Shown here one piece after another: positions 23,061 to 36,496 of a stretch of DNA of 64,000 bases (position 1 is the first letter of the stretch; each line of letters opens with the position of its first letter). The translations under genes and the position numbers were made by a program. The DNA is from Selaginella moellendorffii (taxonomy: Eukaryota; Streptophyta; Lycopodiopsida; Selaginellales; Selaginellaceae), in the NCBI RefSeq assembly GCF_000143415.4, contig NW_003314264.1, positions 2,082,074-2,146,073 of the forward strand, in the 5' to 3' direction. The notes beneath the pieces were generated by a model that saw nothing but the letters and a program-made list of their open reading frames with translations, made no database searches and was not told the DNA's origin.

Positions 23061-23076
23061 CATAATTCTTTATATA

Positions 23077-24690
23077 TTATATAGATAAAAATGTTCTAAA
23101 GGACACTTCTTGTTCTAATAATTTTGCCATGATAGAAACATTTGTTAGAACATAAAATAAAATGTTTGCAAAAAGAATATTATTGCAAAAAGAGAGACCC
23201 GACAAGACTTCCATCCGAGACTGTAAGAGATTGGGCACAATAACTACAGCATTCAAGCCTTCCAGCCTCAGGCATGATGCTACTAGCATCTGGAGCAGCA
23301 CATGAGAGACGGGCAAGCAAAGCTTGCACATTTCTAGGCACTTGAGCGAGCACCACACCAATCTCTGGTTGCTAGTGTGCATCCTTCCAATTATCTCAAG
23401 CCTCCGAATTGTGGTGGAGCATGCAATCAAGGCCCACACAAACGGTCCCCATGATATGAGCTTCTGGAAAGCATTGAGGGAAAGTGTTGTGAGGGAGCTA
23501 GCAACCCAGGCAAGCCAGTAACCACTAGCTTCCATCTAGTCAATGCCATAACCATTCGCCATCACCATCACGACCATTGCCATCCTCATTGCCATCGCCA
23601 CCATCGCCATCCTCATCATCAGCCTAGTCATAGTTGCTGGAAAACGTGTGAAACTTAAAAAATGTAATGTTTTAAATGCGTTAAAAAACGCCGTTCTAAA
23701 CTCCCAATGTGTTTGCACTATTTGTAAAAAGAGACAAAGGTTTCTTTAGGGGTTTCTTCAGGGTTCTTGTGGTTTAGAGATGCCTGATCTACATCACATG
23801 GCTTTCCAGATTTTAAGCTAGGTTGTTTGCACTTCTCCATGCAAGAGGAATTGGAGCTCATGGAGCTTGATACAAACAAAGCACAGGTCCTGCTTGCTTC
23901 CCAAAAATGTTGAGAAGCTGGTTTACATTCATACAAACTTGTAGGTTGCTTAGAAGCTGGAGAGTGAAGGTTTGAGGATGCTAGAGATTGATATAGACAA
24001 GCTGGAGTTAGAGCCTCATTGAAAAAGGATTTTGGATCTGCAAGAAGCTTTTGAGGAACCAAATCAGGCTGCTAAGGAGTTTAGCATCGATGAAGGAATG
24101 AGAGATGATTCAGAATCGGAAGATGACTAAAATGGCTTCTTCTTTCATTTTTTTTAGTATGTTATTCAGTTAGGTTTTATAAAATTAATATCAGATTAAA
24201 GTGTCTTTAGTAAATATTAGTGTTTTCTTAATCATTTTAGGCTTTAACATGTAAACGTTGGATTGTCCTGAAAAAAACATTTTAAATGGCGTTTAAACGT
24301 CGACATGTTGGAACGTTTGCACATCTAGCTGCAACTATGATCCCAATTGCCATTCCCATCCTCATTGTCATCGCCACTGAGGCGATACTGGAGCACGATG
24401 CTGAGCTCCTTGAGGCAGTTGGGAGCCTTGTACTTGGTGTGGTGAAGGATGCTGGGGATGGCATCCTCAGAATTTCTCAGCTCCTCCATGCCATTTACTG
24501 CAAACCCGATGCACAGGCGAGAGATGGCCCAGCGCAACTTGGACCATCGCTTGCACACCAGCGAGCATTTGGCGAGCTCCCGTGCATCGCCCACCTTGGT
24601 GAAGACGTCCACCAGGAAGCTATCATCGAGCTCCATCCCTCTGACTTTCAGATTCCCAGCAAATGCAAAATTATATGGAACTCTTCGCAT
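23077..24690 (-). pseudogene. F-box/LRR-type gene, disrupted
   Basis: On the minus strand from an ATG at 24636, MELDDSFLVDVFTKVGDARE followed by LAKCSLVCKRWSKL is a clear N-terminal F-box. It would serve as the Skp1-binding adaptor of an SCF ubiquitin ligase. A Gly-Asp-Asn-Glu low-complexity linker follows. The same GCCATCGCCATC low-complexity tract reappears at 23545-23625, and leucine-rich text such as LKCLEMCKL continues in 23077-23535. Between the two halves lies a hAT remnant (23631-24337), and a stop (TAG) separates the linker from the 3' part. I read this as one gene split by an insertion. Two unrelated fragments are possible. Confidence 0.55.
23631..24337 (+). mobile_element. Truncated hAT transposon inserted in F-box pseudogene
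   Basis: Ends share inverted TAGTTGC (23631-23637 and 24331-24337). Inside, on the plus strand near 23838-23940, the text CKRNWSSWSLIQTKHR followed by VEKLVYIHTNL is the hAT C-terminal dimerisation signature, interrupted by stops. An acidic tail with DDSESEDD before a stop near 24128 fits a transposase C-terminus. At about 707 bp it is a non-autonomous remnant. An 8-bp target duplication was not found by eye. Confidence 0.6.
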
Positions 24691-24699
24691 TCACCACCT

Positions 24700-27280
24700 T
24701 GGCAAGAGAAAATATTTGAAAGTTATTTTGTGTTTTGATATTTCGCACACTGCACTTCAGATTGCGCCATTGGCCAATGCTACATGCCTGCCGCGAGAAG
24801 AATCTCACAAGCAACAGCGTTTTCTCTCAGGTAGAGTGCTGTAAAAACTCTTACAGTGCTTATGTGCAAAGCTGCCAGCAGCTAGCGGCCTTTTTTTTGC
24901 AGTAAGCCACGGAAGGGGAGGTTCTCTCTGAACATTCCATTGCAAATCTCCTTGGTGCTACCAGCATTGACGACAGAAGGAAATCACGCTTATGCTCCTC
25001 TGGCGCCTGTGAAAAATTCTCAACCCACAAGAAAATCTATAACTTTGAGCTTTTAAAAGTCAAGGAATTTTGATCAGGTGCAAAAATAGTATTAGCACAT
25101 TTTGAGTTAAGCCATCGTTTTGGTTGCGAGAGCTCGCCAGGTGAGGTGATCCAAGTCTTTTCAAGAATGATGCATTCTTCATTGCTCTTGATTTGCCTCT
25201 GTGTGTTTCTCACAGGCTAACATGCTTGAAGTTGGCTTGAAGGAGCTGGAAGTGCTGGGCTTTAGATTTGTTGTCCATTTAATCCACATAAGCAATGTAG
25301 GTTTCTCTTTTCATTACTCACTTGATTCTCTCTAATATTTTCAATGGAAAACATGCTTAATAAAGTTTTGAACTTACCAAATCAAGTATAGTTATAACAT
25401 GTAGAGATTATTTAATATTTTAATTTTGTAAGGACTTTAATATGATACTAAGATTGATGGGAGAACTCTAAAACACTTTCTCTTGAACCCAAACAAGCTT
25501 AGAACACAATGTTGCTATGACAAACAGCTTGATGTCGTTTTAGCAACTATAGATCAACTATAAATTCAAATTCTAAACTGATAAACTATTTTAAGTGTAT
25601 GAAGAATTTTAGAGTAGTTAAATAAAGTCACTTAAGTTATTTGACACTCAATATTTAAAGGAATAAAGTTGAGAACACTTAGTTATATTACCAAATCTGT
25701 CCATGGTTGTGGGAAACCTGAGTTAAATGGTAGAGCAATTTAAAGCGGGTAAACAATAACTAACAAAGATGTTAATTAAATTTCTAATTCTTTCATGCAA
25801 AAAAAATAAAATTTAAAACCACCTTAAATTTGCATAATAGAGCAAAATTACTAACATTTTAAGTAACTTGCACTAAATGTCATCACCCCAAATGCCATCA
25901 CAATAACCCCTCTATAGCCATGACATTTCCCTTGGAAAAACTTTTACCATGATATCTTATGTATTTATTGTGACAAAAGTATAAAGTTGAGCATAAATGA
26001 ATAAAATTGAGGGACACATAAAGTTAGGTAAGAGTAATAACCACTGGAAATAAAAAATTTATGCTTCTCAATTGAGCATAACATAACCATAATATATAGA
26101 AGCATATAAATTCAAATGCATCCTTATTATACAACCAGGAGATAACTATCAGAAATCATTTCAATGAAGAGCAATTATGGTACCATCATCAAGAAAAGCA
26201 AAACATAATTAATGTCCTATATATTTCTCAAGATTATATATAAGCAATGATTATTCAAACATAAATAAGATTAATAGAGAAGATCTACATTTGTGATGAT
26301 AATTGTCGAAACAAGTGTGAATGAAAAATCTAATATTGTAGCTAAACACAATATTTATAAAATATCAGCACAAATGAATTACCATAAAAGTAAAGTTAAT
26401 ATTATACTTTTTTATTTTTATATTGGTAGTTTTTGTGGTTTCTCTCTTCTCTACACTATAAGATTTTATTAAATATTTATTTTTGCTAATATGTGTAGCT
26501 TATTTTCTAGCATACATACCTTATTTAATATCTAAAGTTAAAGAAGAAACAAGTTTCTCACAATTTTAATATATTCCTACTTTATCAAAAACTCTTTTTA
26601 TAAGTTTTTTTGTTATATAACTTACATATCTAACTTTGTCATAGGATTAACTTTAGTATTTTAGATATCATAAAGTATACATAAAACATTAAATTAATAT
26701 AATTTAGTATATAAAGTTAGCAAGAATTTATAATTCTTGAGAATATAGTAAGTGTGTAAATTCTCTGCTCTTTCTTAAATTATTCATCAAATAAAACTTG
26801 GTTACAAGAACATTATAATAATTTTAAAAAATGTAAATTGTAATAACTCTTTCTCACCTAATAATTTTTAATAGTAAAACTGTATACATTAATGATTTTA
26901 GTAGTTGCATCTCATTTCTTTAACAAATCTTGAAATATAAAAAAGTAAAAAAAATTTAGTATAAAGTGTTTTAGTACTTTATAGAGCCTTTAATGGCCAC
27001 CCAATATTTAAAATAATAGAATTGATAAAAAAATTCATTTTAATACCTTGCTACAAAATTAGTTATCATACAAAATTGCGTATAAATATCATCATACAGC
27101 CTTCTGTATTAACTGCAAGCATAATAATGTTTAAATAATAAATTTATAAAACTTATAATAACTACCTCTCTTAAATTTGACCATTTTGGAATAACACCTA
27201 TATTAGGTAGGAGAAACAAAAATATAAATATGTAAGATATAAAAGGTTAAATATAAACATTATAATACCTCTTGAATTTT
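24700..27280. other. AT-rich intergenic DNA, no supported gene
   Basis: Strongly AT-rich with no long open frame and no recognised repeat. The 3' exons of the Agenet gene may extend into 27150-27380. Confidence 0.5.
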
Positions 27281-27395
27281 TTTGTTTAACCGATTTTTCT
27301 CCAAAAATCTCCCCTTTATATATTTCTCTAGACCGTTTTCTCCCCTATTAAATATAAATATATATAAATTAGAAAACCAAAACATAAAACTATAC

Positions 27396-28250
27396 CTGCT
27401 CAAAAGTTATATATTGTGCATCAGAAGATAATACCTTTACTAAGAATATTAAAATAAAATTAAAAGAATAAAACACTTTTACCTCCCAACTATTCTCCTT
27501 TGACCATTTCAAAGATGGTCTCAAATAGGACTTCAAAGTTATATATATACCTCCTTCCCCATATGGACGTTCCAAGAGTGCAATCTTAAAAATTATAAAT
27601 ATTAGTGTGTAGTAGAATGAAGATTATAAATCTCACCTCTATAGTATCCTTTCCTATAAGCTTTCTAATAGTACATTGCCACCAACAACCTGATGTCCAC
27701 CAATCAACTTGATCCCCAACTTTCCAATCTTTAGAAATCGTGATAGCTTCTTTGAAACTAGATTGGAAGAACTTATCCTCTCTAAGAAAGGGCGGTGGCA
27801 TTGGACGAATCATGTGTTGAAGGTGCTTCTTCATGGGCTTCCTTGATGAGAAAGGGCTTATCTGATACTCCAATGTCCAATGATCCTCTAAAAGAGAACA
27901 AGATATGTCAAATTTACACATAAAACCACAAGAAACCGTGCTAAAAACCGCAAGAAACCGTGCGAAAACTCGCACAAAACCGCAGTTCTTGCACCTCAAA
28001 TCAGGTGCATACCCTCCTCCTCGTAGTCTAGATACTTCAAAAGATATTTGAGCCTCCCCTCCTTCATCCTCCCATCCTTCACAAGATCAATATCTTGGAT
28101 CTGAAAAGAATCATGTGATCTATCAAAGAGGAGATACACTAGAAAGACTCAGACCTTGCATCTAAACCATGCCCCCCTGTAGCCACTAAGATTAGATCTC
28201 ACTTCCACCTCTTGACCTTTGTAGAAATCACAACAAGGAGGAGGCGCCAT
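27396..28250 (-). CDS. Agenet (plant Tudor-like) domain protein, 5' exons
   Basis: Exons on the minus strand joined by GT-AG introns in phase are 28250-28155, 28100-28013, 27887-27637, 27584-27483 and 27434-27396. The protein starts MAPPPCCDFYKGQEVEVRSN, with a first Agenet-like repeat (FYKGQEVEV...GYRGAWFRCK). A second repeat contains DWKVGDQVDWWTSGCWWQC, and LLERPYGEGGIYITLKSYLR then resembles the strand pair that follows Agenet repeats. Such domains belong to the Royal family and are thought to bind chromatin or RNA ligands. The 3' end is not defined; an open stretch at about 27290-27350 may be a further exon. It diverges from the SEUSS-like gene with 357 bp between start codons. The domain call is confident; the specific role is unknown. 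Confidence 0.65.
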
Positions 28251-28337
28251 AAGAACCCTCCGCTCAAGAAGAGGCACTTTCTTTTGCCCTAAGCCCCAAA
28301 TCCATGAGGCGCATATTCACGCCCAAAACCGACCTTC

Positions 28338-28353
28338 CACGTGGCGCCACGTG
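28338..28353. promoter_or_regulatory. Palindromic double G-box in bidirectional promoter
   Basis: CACGTGGCGCCACGTG is a perfect 16-bp palindrome holding two CACGTG G-boxes, the site class for bZIP and bHLH factors. It lies between divergent starts at 28250 (-) and 28608 (+). Imperfect direct repeats (GAGGCGMATATTCAC) flank it at about 28299 and 28369. Confidence 0.6.
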
Positions 28354-28539
28354 AGTGGTAGCCATAAGAGGCGAATATTCACTCGAAAGCGCTCGTGCCA
28401 TTGTAGCGCGGGCTTCTAGGGTTTGTCGTGTCGTGCAGCAGAAGAAATGGCGCTCTAGAGCAATCGTCTTCGTTTCCTCGCAAGGTATCTATCGATCGCG
28501 TCTCTCCTCGGCGCAACCAAAATCGTGGCCCGCCGGCGC

Positions 28540-28587
28540 AAATGCGGGGCTTTGAGCTGCTGGAGCGCCCTCGCGATGCCCCCAGCT
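28540..28587 (+). other. Short upstream ORF in SEUSS-like leader
   Basis: A 15-codon ORF ends 20 nt before the main ATG. A second upstream ATG at 28575 is out of frame and overlaps the main start. If the leader includes them, they could dampen translation. The transcription start is unknown. Confidence 0.35.
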
Positions 28588-28607
28588 AAGTCTAGCACCA
28601 CGGAGCA

Positions 28608-31301
28608 ATGGCCAGGTACGCACCGGTGGACGCGCTCCAGCACCAGCACGGCAAGAACGAAGATTTCTTTCTGGTAGACTCCAATCCCCCGGCGATTTCG
28701 GCGCCGAGTTTCTCCTTCCGGGAGGCCAACGCCTTCCGCTCGGCCCTTAATCCCAGCGACGCCGCCGCCGCCATCTATCACTCCTTGCCAGACGAGTGGT
28801 CGGGCACGACAAACGCCGTGCCCGATACGCCGCTCCAGCAGCAGCAGTGGCTCGCCCAAAACTCCAATCTTTCTGGAGGACCTTTGTGGCCGGGATCGCA
28901 CGAGAGCTTAGATGGAAGTGGTGGTGGTAACGACTACGCCCCGGACAAGAAGCCCAGGATAGAAAAACAGGACTCTTTCGACGAGGATCACCACCGCCGC
29001 TTGCCGCCAGCGCTGGGACTTCACGGCTACATAGGTGACGAGAACTTGAGGAAGCTCCAGGCGCTCCAGAGGCAAGGGAGCGCGCTGGAGGCCAACCAGA
29101 GGATCATCAACGCCTTGTACAGCTCCAGGCAGGCTCCAAGCTTGCAAGGAGCGTATCACCAGCTCGATCAACTCAAAGCTCGTCAGCTCACTACCTCGGG
29201 ACACTTTGTTGATGGAAATCTTTTGCGGCAGTATGGGATCCAACATCTGGTCGTGGATCCAAGCCACCAGCAGCAGTCACTGTTGGTACGTTACGTAGGA
29301 AACAAAAAGAAAAATTTGGTCTCCTTGTTTGCTAACATATAACTTCCTTTTCGCTGTACCAGCAAGGACACAACTATCAACCTCCTTTCCAGTCAATCAA
29401 TCATCCAGTCTTTCAAGTACAATATCAACAACAAGGAGGAGCAAACCCGTTATACTCTCAGCCAAGGTTGCAAGTGGCTTATGGACTAAAGCCAGAAGGA
29501 ATCAAGCATCCGTTGTCACTGGCTGCGTATGCGAAGTGCTCTCAAGTGTTGACTCTCTGCATTCAAGAGCAAAGGCGTAAGCCCAGTGTACGTTTCGTTT
29601 CTAGGTTTTGTATCTCTTGCTTCGAGCTCAATCCACGTTTTTATGTGTGCAGGACAACTCTGTCCAGTTCTGGAGGAATCTCTTTCAAACGTTCTTTACC
29701 GAGAATGCAACGCAGCGCTGGTGTTTGTCCTGCTATAATTCGTGTCCTGTGGGGCGCCATGCACAGGGCCTCTTTCCGATGGTGAAAACTTTTGTTGCTT
29801 TTACAGTTCGTTTCGTGATACTAATAGAGGATCTCTTTCCAGGATCATTGGAAATGCAATTTGTGCGTGGTGGAACCTGGTCGTGGATTCGGTATGTTGC
29901 TCACCATTCGCAGTAAAGCGTTTTTACGATTTTTGTTTTTTCTTTATCATACACGCAGAGGCTGGCGTGGATGTTCTTCCGAGGCTTTTCAAGATCAAGT
30001 TCGATAGTGGACTGCTTGAGGAGCTTTTCTTCTTGGAACTCCCGGACGAGTAATTTTATTTTGCGATGAGTGCAGTGGAGTAACAGATTGTTTCAGGAGG
30101 TATGCTTTATCATCAGGATTCGCAGTTTTCGAGTATGCTAGAGCAGTTCACGAATCCTCTTTCCCGGAAGTCAGGGTAACGCTCGTGATTGTTTTATATA
30201 TACATTTTGATCAAGCAATCCGCTCTGCAGATAGTCAAACATGGGCGATTCCGAGTGACATTCAACCATATGTTTAAGGCAAGTGACTGGCTTTGATTAT
30301 CCCTGTTATAACTTTCTCATCGCAGATATGCTCATGGGAGTTTTGTACAAAGTCACACGAAGAGGTGGTGCCCCGCAAGAATCTCCTCCAGCAGGTTACA
30401 TCGCGATGCATAGATTTTCTTTTCTTTCTCTCCTTATCATGTTATCCTGCTGGAACAGGTGCATCAACTGTCAAATCTCGTTCACGAGGTCGAGAAGGAA
30501 GGCTTTGACGCAAGCGTGGAAAACTTGAAAAACCATTGCAATGCGTAAGCAAGGCGCCTTTTCTTGACGTATTTCCGGCTCAAACGTTCGTTTGCTTGCA
30601 TTTTAGATTCCATTTGGCAGCCAAGCAACTTGCGGTAAAGATAGACGCGCCCTCTGTAAACGACCTCGGATTTTCAAAGCGATACATAAGATGCTTGCAG
30701 GTAAGCCGTGAGCATATCAGACACTTGATCATATTTCCGTGTTTAACAGATAGCAGAGGTGGTCAACAGCATGGAAGATTTAGTAACCTTCTCGAAGAAA
30801 ACAGGCCTGGGTCCAATCGGTCAGTAGTTCCTTAATTCCTTTGATCCTTATCTTACACATTTTTTGTCGTCGCAGAGAGCCTGTCAAAGTTTCCCAATCT
30901 TCGAAAGAGGCCTCTGGACGACTCGTCGCCGCAGTCCTCCATCACTTATCTTCCATCTCATCCAGACAACAACAGGCTCTCCTCGCCGCCGGCGACACCG
31001 TATCATCATCCGCCACCGCCAGAGCTCCGGGGTCATTATCNNNNNNNNNNNNNNNNNNNNNNNNNNNNNNNNNNNNNNNNNNNNNNNNNNNNNNNNNNNN
31101 NNNNNNNNNNNNNNNNNNNNNNNNNNNNNNNNNNNNNNNNAGGACTTCGTGGCCCAAGCGCGTGCAAAGTCAGGCTTGCAGCAGCATCAAAACGCTACCC
31201 ATTCCTCCATGCGGACGGCGACGGTGCTCTCGGCGGGCCAGCAGAGCTTACCCGGCACCCCGCAGAGCGAGATGAGTGATCTTCGGTCCAATGCGAATTA
31301 A
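28608..31301 (+). CDS. SEUSS-like LIM-domain-binding transcriptional co-regulator
   Basis: Twelve exons: 28608-29285, 29363-29587, 29653-29781, 29843-29891, 29959-30049, 30097-30175, 30231-30278, 30326-30394, 30459-30544, 30607-30700, 30750-30819 and 30876-31301. All junctions keep phase. The N-terminus is Gln-rich. The conserved LDB/SEUSS core includes FWRNLFQTFF, RWCLSCYNS, VDVLPRLFKIKFDSG, KHGRFRVTFNHMFK, CSWEFCTKSHEE, NDLGFSKRYIRCLQ and EVVNSMEDLV. In plants, SEUSS and SEUSS-like proteins are nuclear adaptors that pair with LEUNIG-type co-repressors to control development. The C-terminal exon is interrupted by 100 Ns (31041-31140), so its Pro-rich part is incomplete. The intron after 30278 begins GC rather than GT. 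Frames are open throughout, so the gene looks intact. Confidence 0.9.
31041..31140. other. Assembly gap of 100 Ns in last SEUSS-like exon
   Basis: Exactly 100 N bases, probably a placeholder of unknown true size. The reading frame before and after is the same frame, but the gap length cannot be trusted. Confidence 0.99.
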
Positions 31302-33733
31302 AGGAGAAGAACGAACGAACGAACAAAAAAACAAAAAAAAACCAGTCAAGAAGAACTAGGAGGTAACCTCTATTTGGTTTTCTACGTTTTGCCTGGCCCG
31401 GGAAAATTTTGACGACTATATATGTAATGATCGTTTTGAAGGTTAGATGGGAAATCTGCTATGGTTTCCTTTGAGCAATCTTAAGTTTCTATAAAAATAA
31501 CATATTTTATAGTCCGGGCAACTCAAACGCCGCCACGCCTTAATAGATATATCGATTATTATAACTAGATGCCGTACGACAAAACAAATCGTACGAGTCT
31601 GGTTGGTCCCCCAAGACAAGGGCAACAGAAAGCGCGCTTTTTCTCCACGAGCGCTGGAAGCTACGGCCCTACGTGGCGGCTCATACGGTTCCACATCACC
31701 CCCTAAGGTACGAATGGCGAATCACGCATGAAATCAACGATAAAAACATTTTTAATTTGGCCAATAGATAAGGATCCGGGTGTTTGCTTCTAACTGGTTA
31801 CTTGACTGACCTATGAGGAAAATGGCATGTGTGTGGGCAAGCTGCAAGGTGGCAACGACCAAAACTTAGCGCGCATTTGCGTGGCACGCTTGCATGGTGG
31901 GCACATAGCACATTCCGAAAGATGCCCGATTCCAAAATATTCTGGAATATTATCTGTACAGTGGTATATGTATTCTTTTTTCTTTTTGGTTTTTTCTTCT
32001 TTTTGTATATCCTGGAGCCCAGCTCGACTTGTTCTTTCCTCTCTGGTGACTTTGCAAGTTGTGCGTTGTTTTTGGTGTTTATACGAATGTGTGGGAAAAG
32101 TATGGTGCAGATTTGAGATGCTTTCATTTTTGCAAACCAAACAGTGGGGACCTGGACCCATATGCATAGATTCTAAATGTGCGCTGTAAAACGCTAGTAC
32201 TTTTTACTTGAATTTTCTACTTATCTATACATTTTGTGTTGTTGGGATATGGCCGCAAAGGTTGAGACTTTCAATTTCTCCATCGCAAATCGATGAGAAG
32301 TTTCCTAGTTTCAGACAAACTTGCTTTTCAATGCTCGTGTGTATATATATTATATTCTCACGTATGGTATATCTTTATACACAAAATGATCTAAGCGCCG
32401 ACACAGGAGTCCCTGTCTCGGGCAGCCACCTTGGAACTTTGATGATGTAGAGAGATTGACCACTGCGTATGAAATCTTTTGGGGGGAGGGCTGGAGCCTC
32501 TGCATCAGTGATCATGCCGAACTTGATTTTCCCGAAAACGAACCAAGCCTGAGCGTAGGAGGCGGCAGCTTTGTGGATCCTTTTTGGCAACCAAATACCT
32601 CACGAAACTATATGGCCGCCACTGAAAAATGCCAAGGTGAAACACAATTGTTGCATGGAATGAAAGATGCAACAATGGGAGAGTTCCAGTGGTCTTTTCC
32701 AAACTTAATTTATGGATTTCTGTCTGGTATGCCATTATTTGCGGTCACAAAATATTATTAATGTGTTGTTAAGTTTGGCTGGGAGCGGTGACTGATCACC
32801 ATTATACAAGAATATATGCATTTGTAAGCAACGATCTCTCCTCCTCCTCTTGGACGCTTACAACCAAAACAAAAAATCATACCGCCCACCAACGCACTTC
32901 TTATTGTCATGTTCATTAAATTTTATTTTTTTTCTAGTAGTGCTTTGTTGCGCCATCACCCAGCCAAGCAAATCGTATGGTATTTTGCGCTTTAAACCCT
33001 ACGTGTCCGTGTGCATGGCGTCTAAGCCTTGGAAAATCAATTCATCTGGCGTACAAGGTTTGAGAATGTTCTACTAATCCAATCAAAAAGACTGTACCAC
33101 CTTCTGGCTTTTCAGTCCAATCAATCGCTCCAAAATGTTTAATAGTGTTTCTTTCTACCAGAGCGCTCACAACCATCCATCCCTGGGGCATGGGAATCTT
33201 TGCCCCTCTCTCACACGGCGCATATGCCCTAACAGCGACAAATGATTCCTTCACGTGAACCACTGAAATATCAACCACAGCAAAACTTTGGGGGCCGGCC
33301 GCTCGGACGGAATATTCGCACCCGATGCTAGGGTTTGTGGGCTGGCAGTGACGGACGGAGCCGTCAGTCAGTGGAACGGAGGCCTCCGTGTTGTGGTGTC
33401 CCTGTGTAGTATATTGTGGTGTCCGCATCTTTTCTTTTCTCCCCGTCAAGAACTAGGCAAGAGCTTCGTGCGAAGCTCTTAGCAACCGCCACGGATCATC
33501 GATCGATAGGTAAGGGTCGATATCGATCATCGACGCGAGGCTTTCTCTTCGTGGCGGCAGCGCCGTCTATTTCGCGGCTAGAAGTGATCTCTTGGCAGCC
33601 GTTGCGCTAGCTCGATTTGTCACCGACAATCCCAATCGAGAGCAATCGGGGCTTGGAATCACCGTAATATTTCTTCCTCTCCCCCTTTCTTGTGAGGTCG
33701 TGGCGCCGTAGAGCTGGAGGCGGTCGATTCAGC
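31302..33733. other. Intergenic DNA and presumed UTRs
   Basis: Holds the SEUSS-like 3' UTR and the upstream region of the CIPK gene. Open frames (for example 32456-32761, + and 33042-33449, -) show no family signature or intron-exon logic. No gene is supported. Confidence 0.5.
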
Positions 33734-33814
33734 ATGGTGAAGATCGTCAAGAAGAAGTCGAGGGTGAGGCGGCCGAGTGCTCGCAAACGCGAGAGCCGCA
33801 AGGTTTACAGATAG
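33734..33814 (+). other. Upstream ORF encoding a 26-residue basic peptide
   Basis: Begins [20 protein letters not shown] and ends KVYR before a TAG at 33812, 67 nt before the CIPK start. More than half of its residues are Lys or Arg. It lies in the presumed CIPK 5' leader and could regulate translation. Whether it is transcribed is unknown. Confidence 0.4.
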
Positions 33815-33881
33815 ATGGAATAATCTGCGCGTTGCCTCGCGATCGATCGCTGGTCGAGGGACAAGAGCAAGGGAGGGAGGG

Positions 33882-35998
<2,117 letters not shown>

Positions 35999-36496
35999 AA
36001 GCCACGCTCGGTTCTTTTTTCGTGTTTTTCATCTTCTTCCTCCTTTTTTTGCGCGAAGGGTCGTCACTTTGTACCATAGCCGGATCGAAAAAAGATCGTC
36101 AAAAGATCGTCAAAAGATTCATTTTGTCGAGAAAGGAAGATACACACACAACACATATACTGTAAAAAGAGAAAATATATTCCTTTTTTTTCTGACTCCT
36201 GTAAAAAGAGAAAGGAAAAAGCATTATGTTTTTTTTCCGACACCTGTAATAAGAGAGGAAAAAACATCATTTTTTTTTAATTCCGACTCGAGAGGAAAAA
36301 AACTATCATTTTTTTTTTCAAGCTTGTCTCTAGAAACAGCTAAATATTTACAAAAAGAGCCTTGGTTTTTCGTCCTTCCCTCTCCGTGTCAAAGTCCTTC
36401 AGTCAGGATTAATGTACAAGCTCGTTTTTTTACTTCTTTACCTCCAAAGCTTTACCTTGAAGAAGTCTGGACTTCTTACAACCACCGCCACTGCTC
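35999..36496. other. Convergent 3' region of CIPK and NC2alpha genes
   Basis: About 500 bp between two tail-to-tail genes. It contains four imperfect units of CTGTAAAAAGAGAAA followed by long T runs and CCGAC (about 36160-36330). No gene. Confidence 0.6.
36160..36330. repeat. Imperfect tandem repeat with T8-T10 tracts
   Basis: Units of roughly 40-55 bp, each with a GTAAAAAGAGA-like word, a T-run of 8-10 and a CCGAC/CTGAC word. Located in the shared 3' flank. Confidence 0.6.

Noticed and set aside
31821-31845. Palindrome-like ATGGCATGTGTGTGGGCA near the host genes
   Set aside because: Only the left arm matches; there is no complementary right arm, so it is not a copy of the element palindrome.
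32456-32761. 101-codon ORF between SEUSS-like and CIPK genes
   Set aside because: No family motif, no splice-consistent neighbours and composition like the surrounding intergenic DNA.
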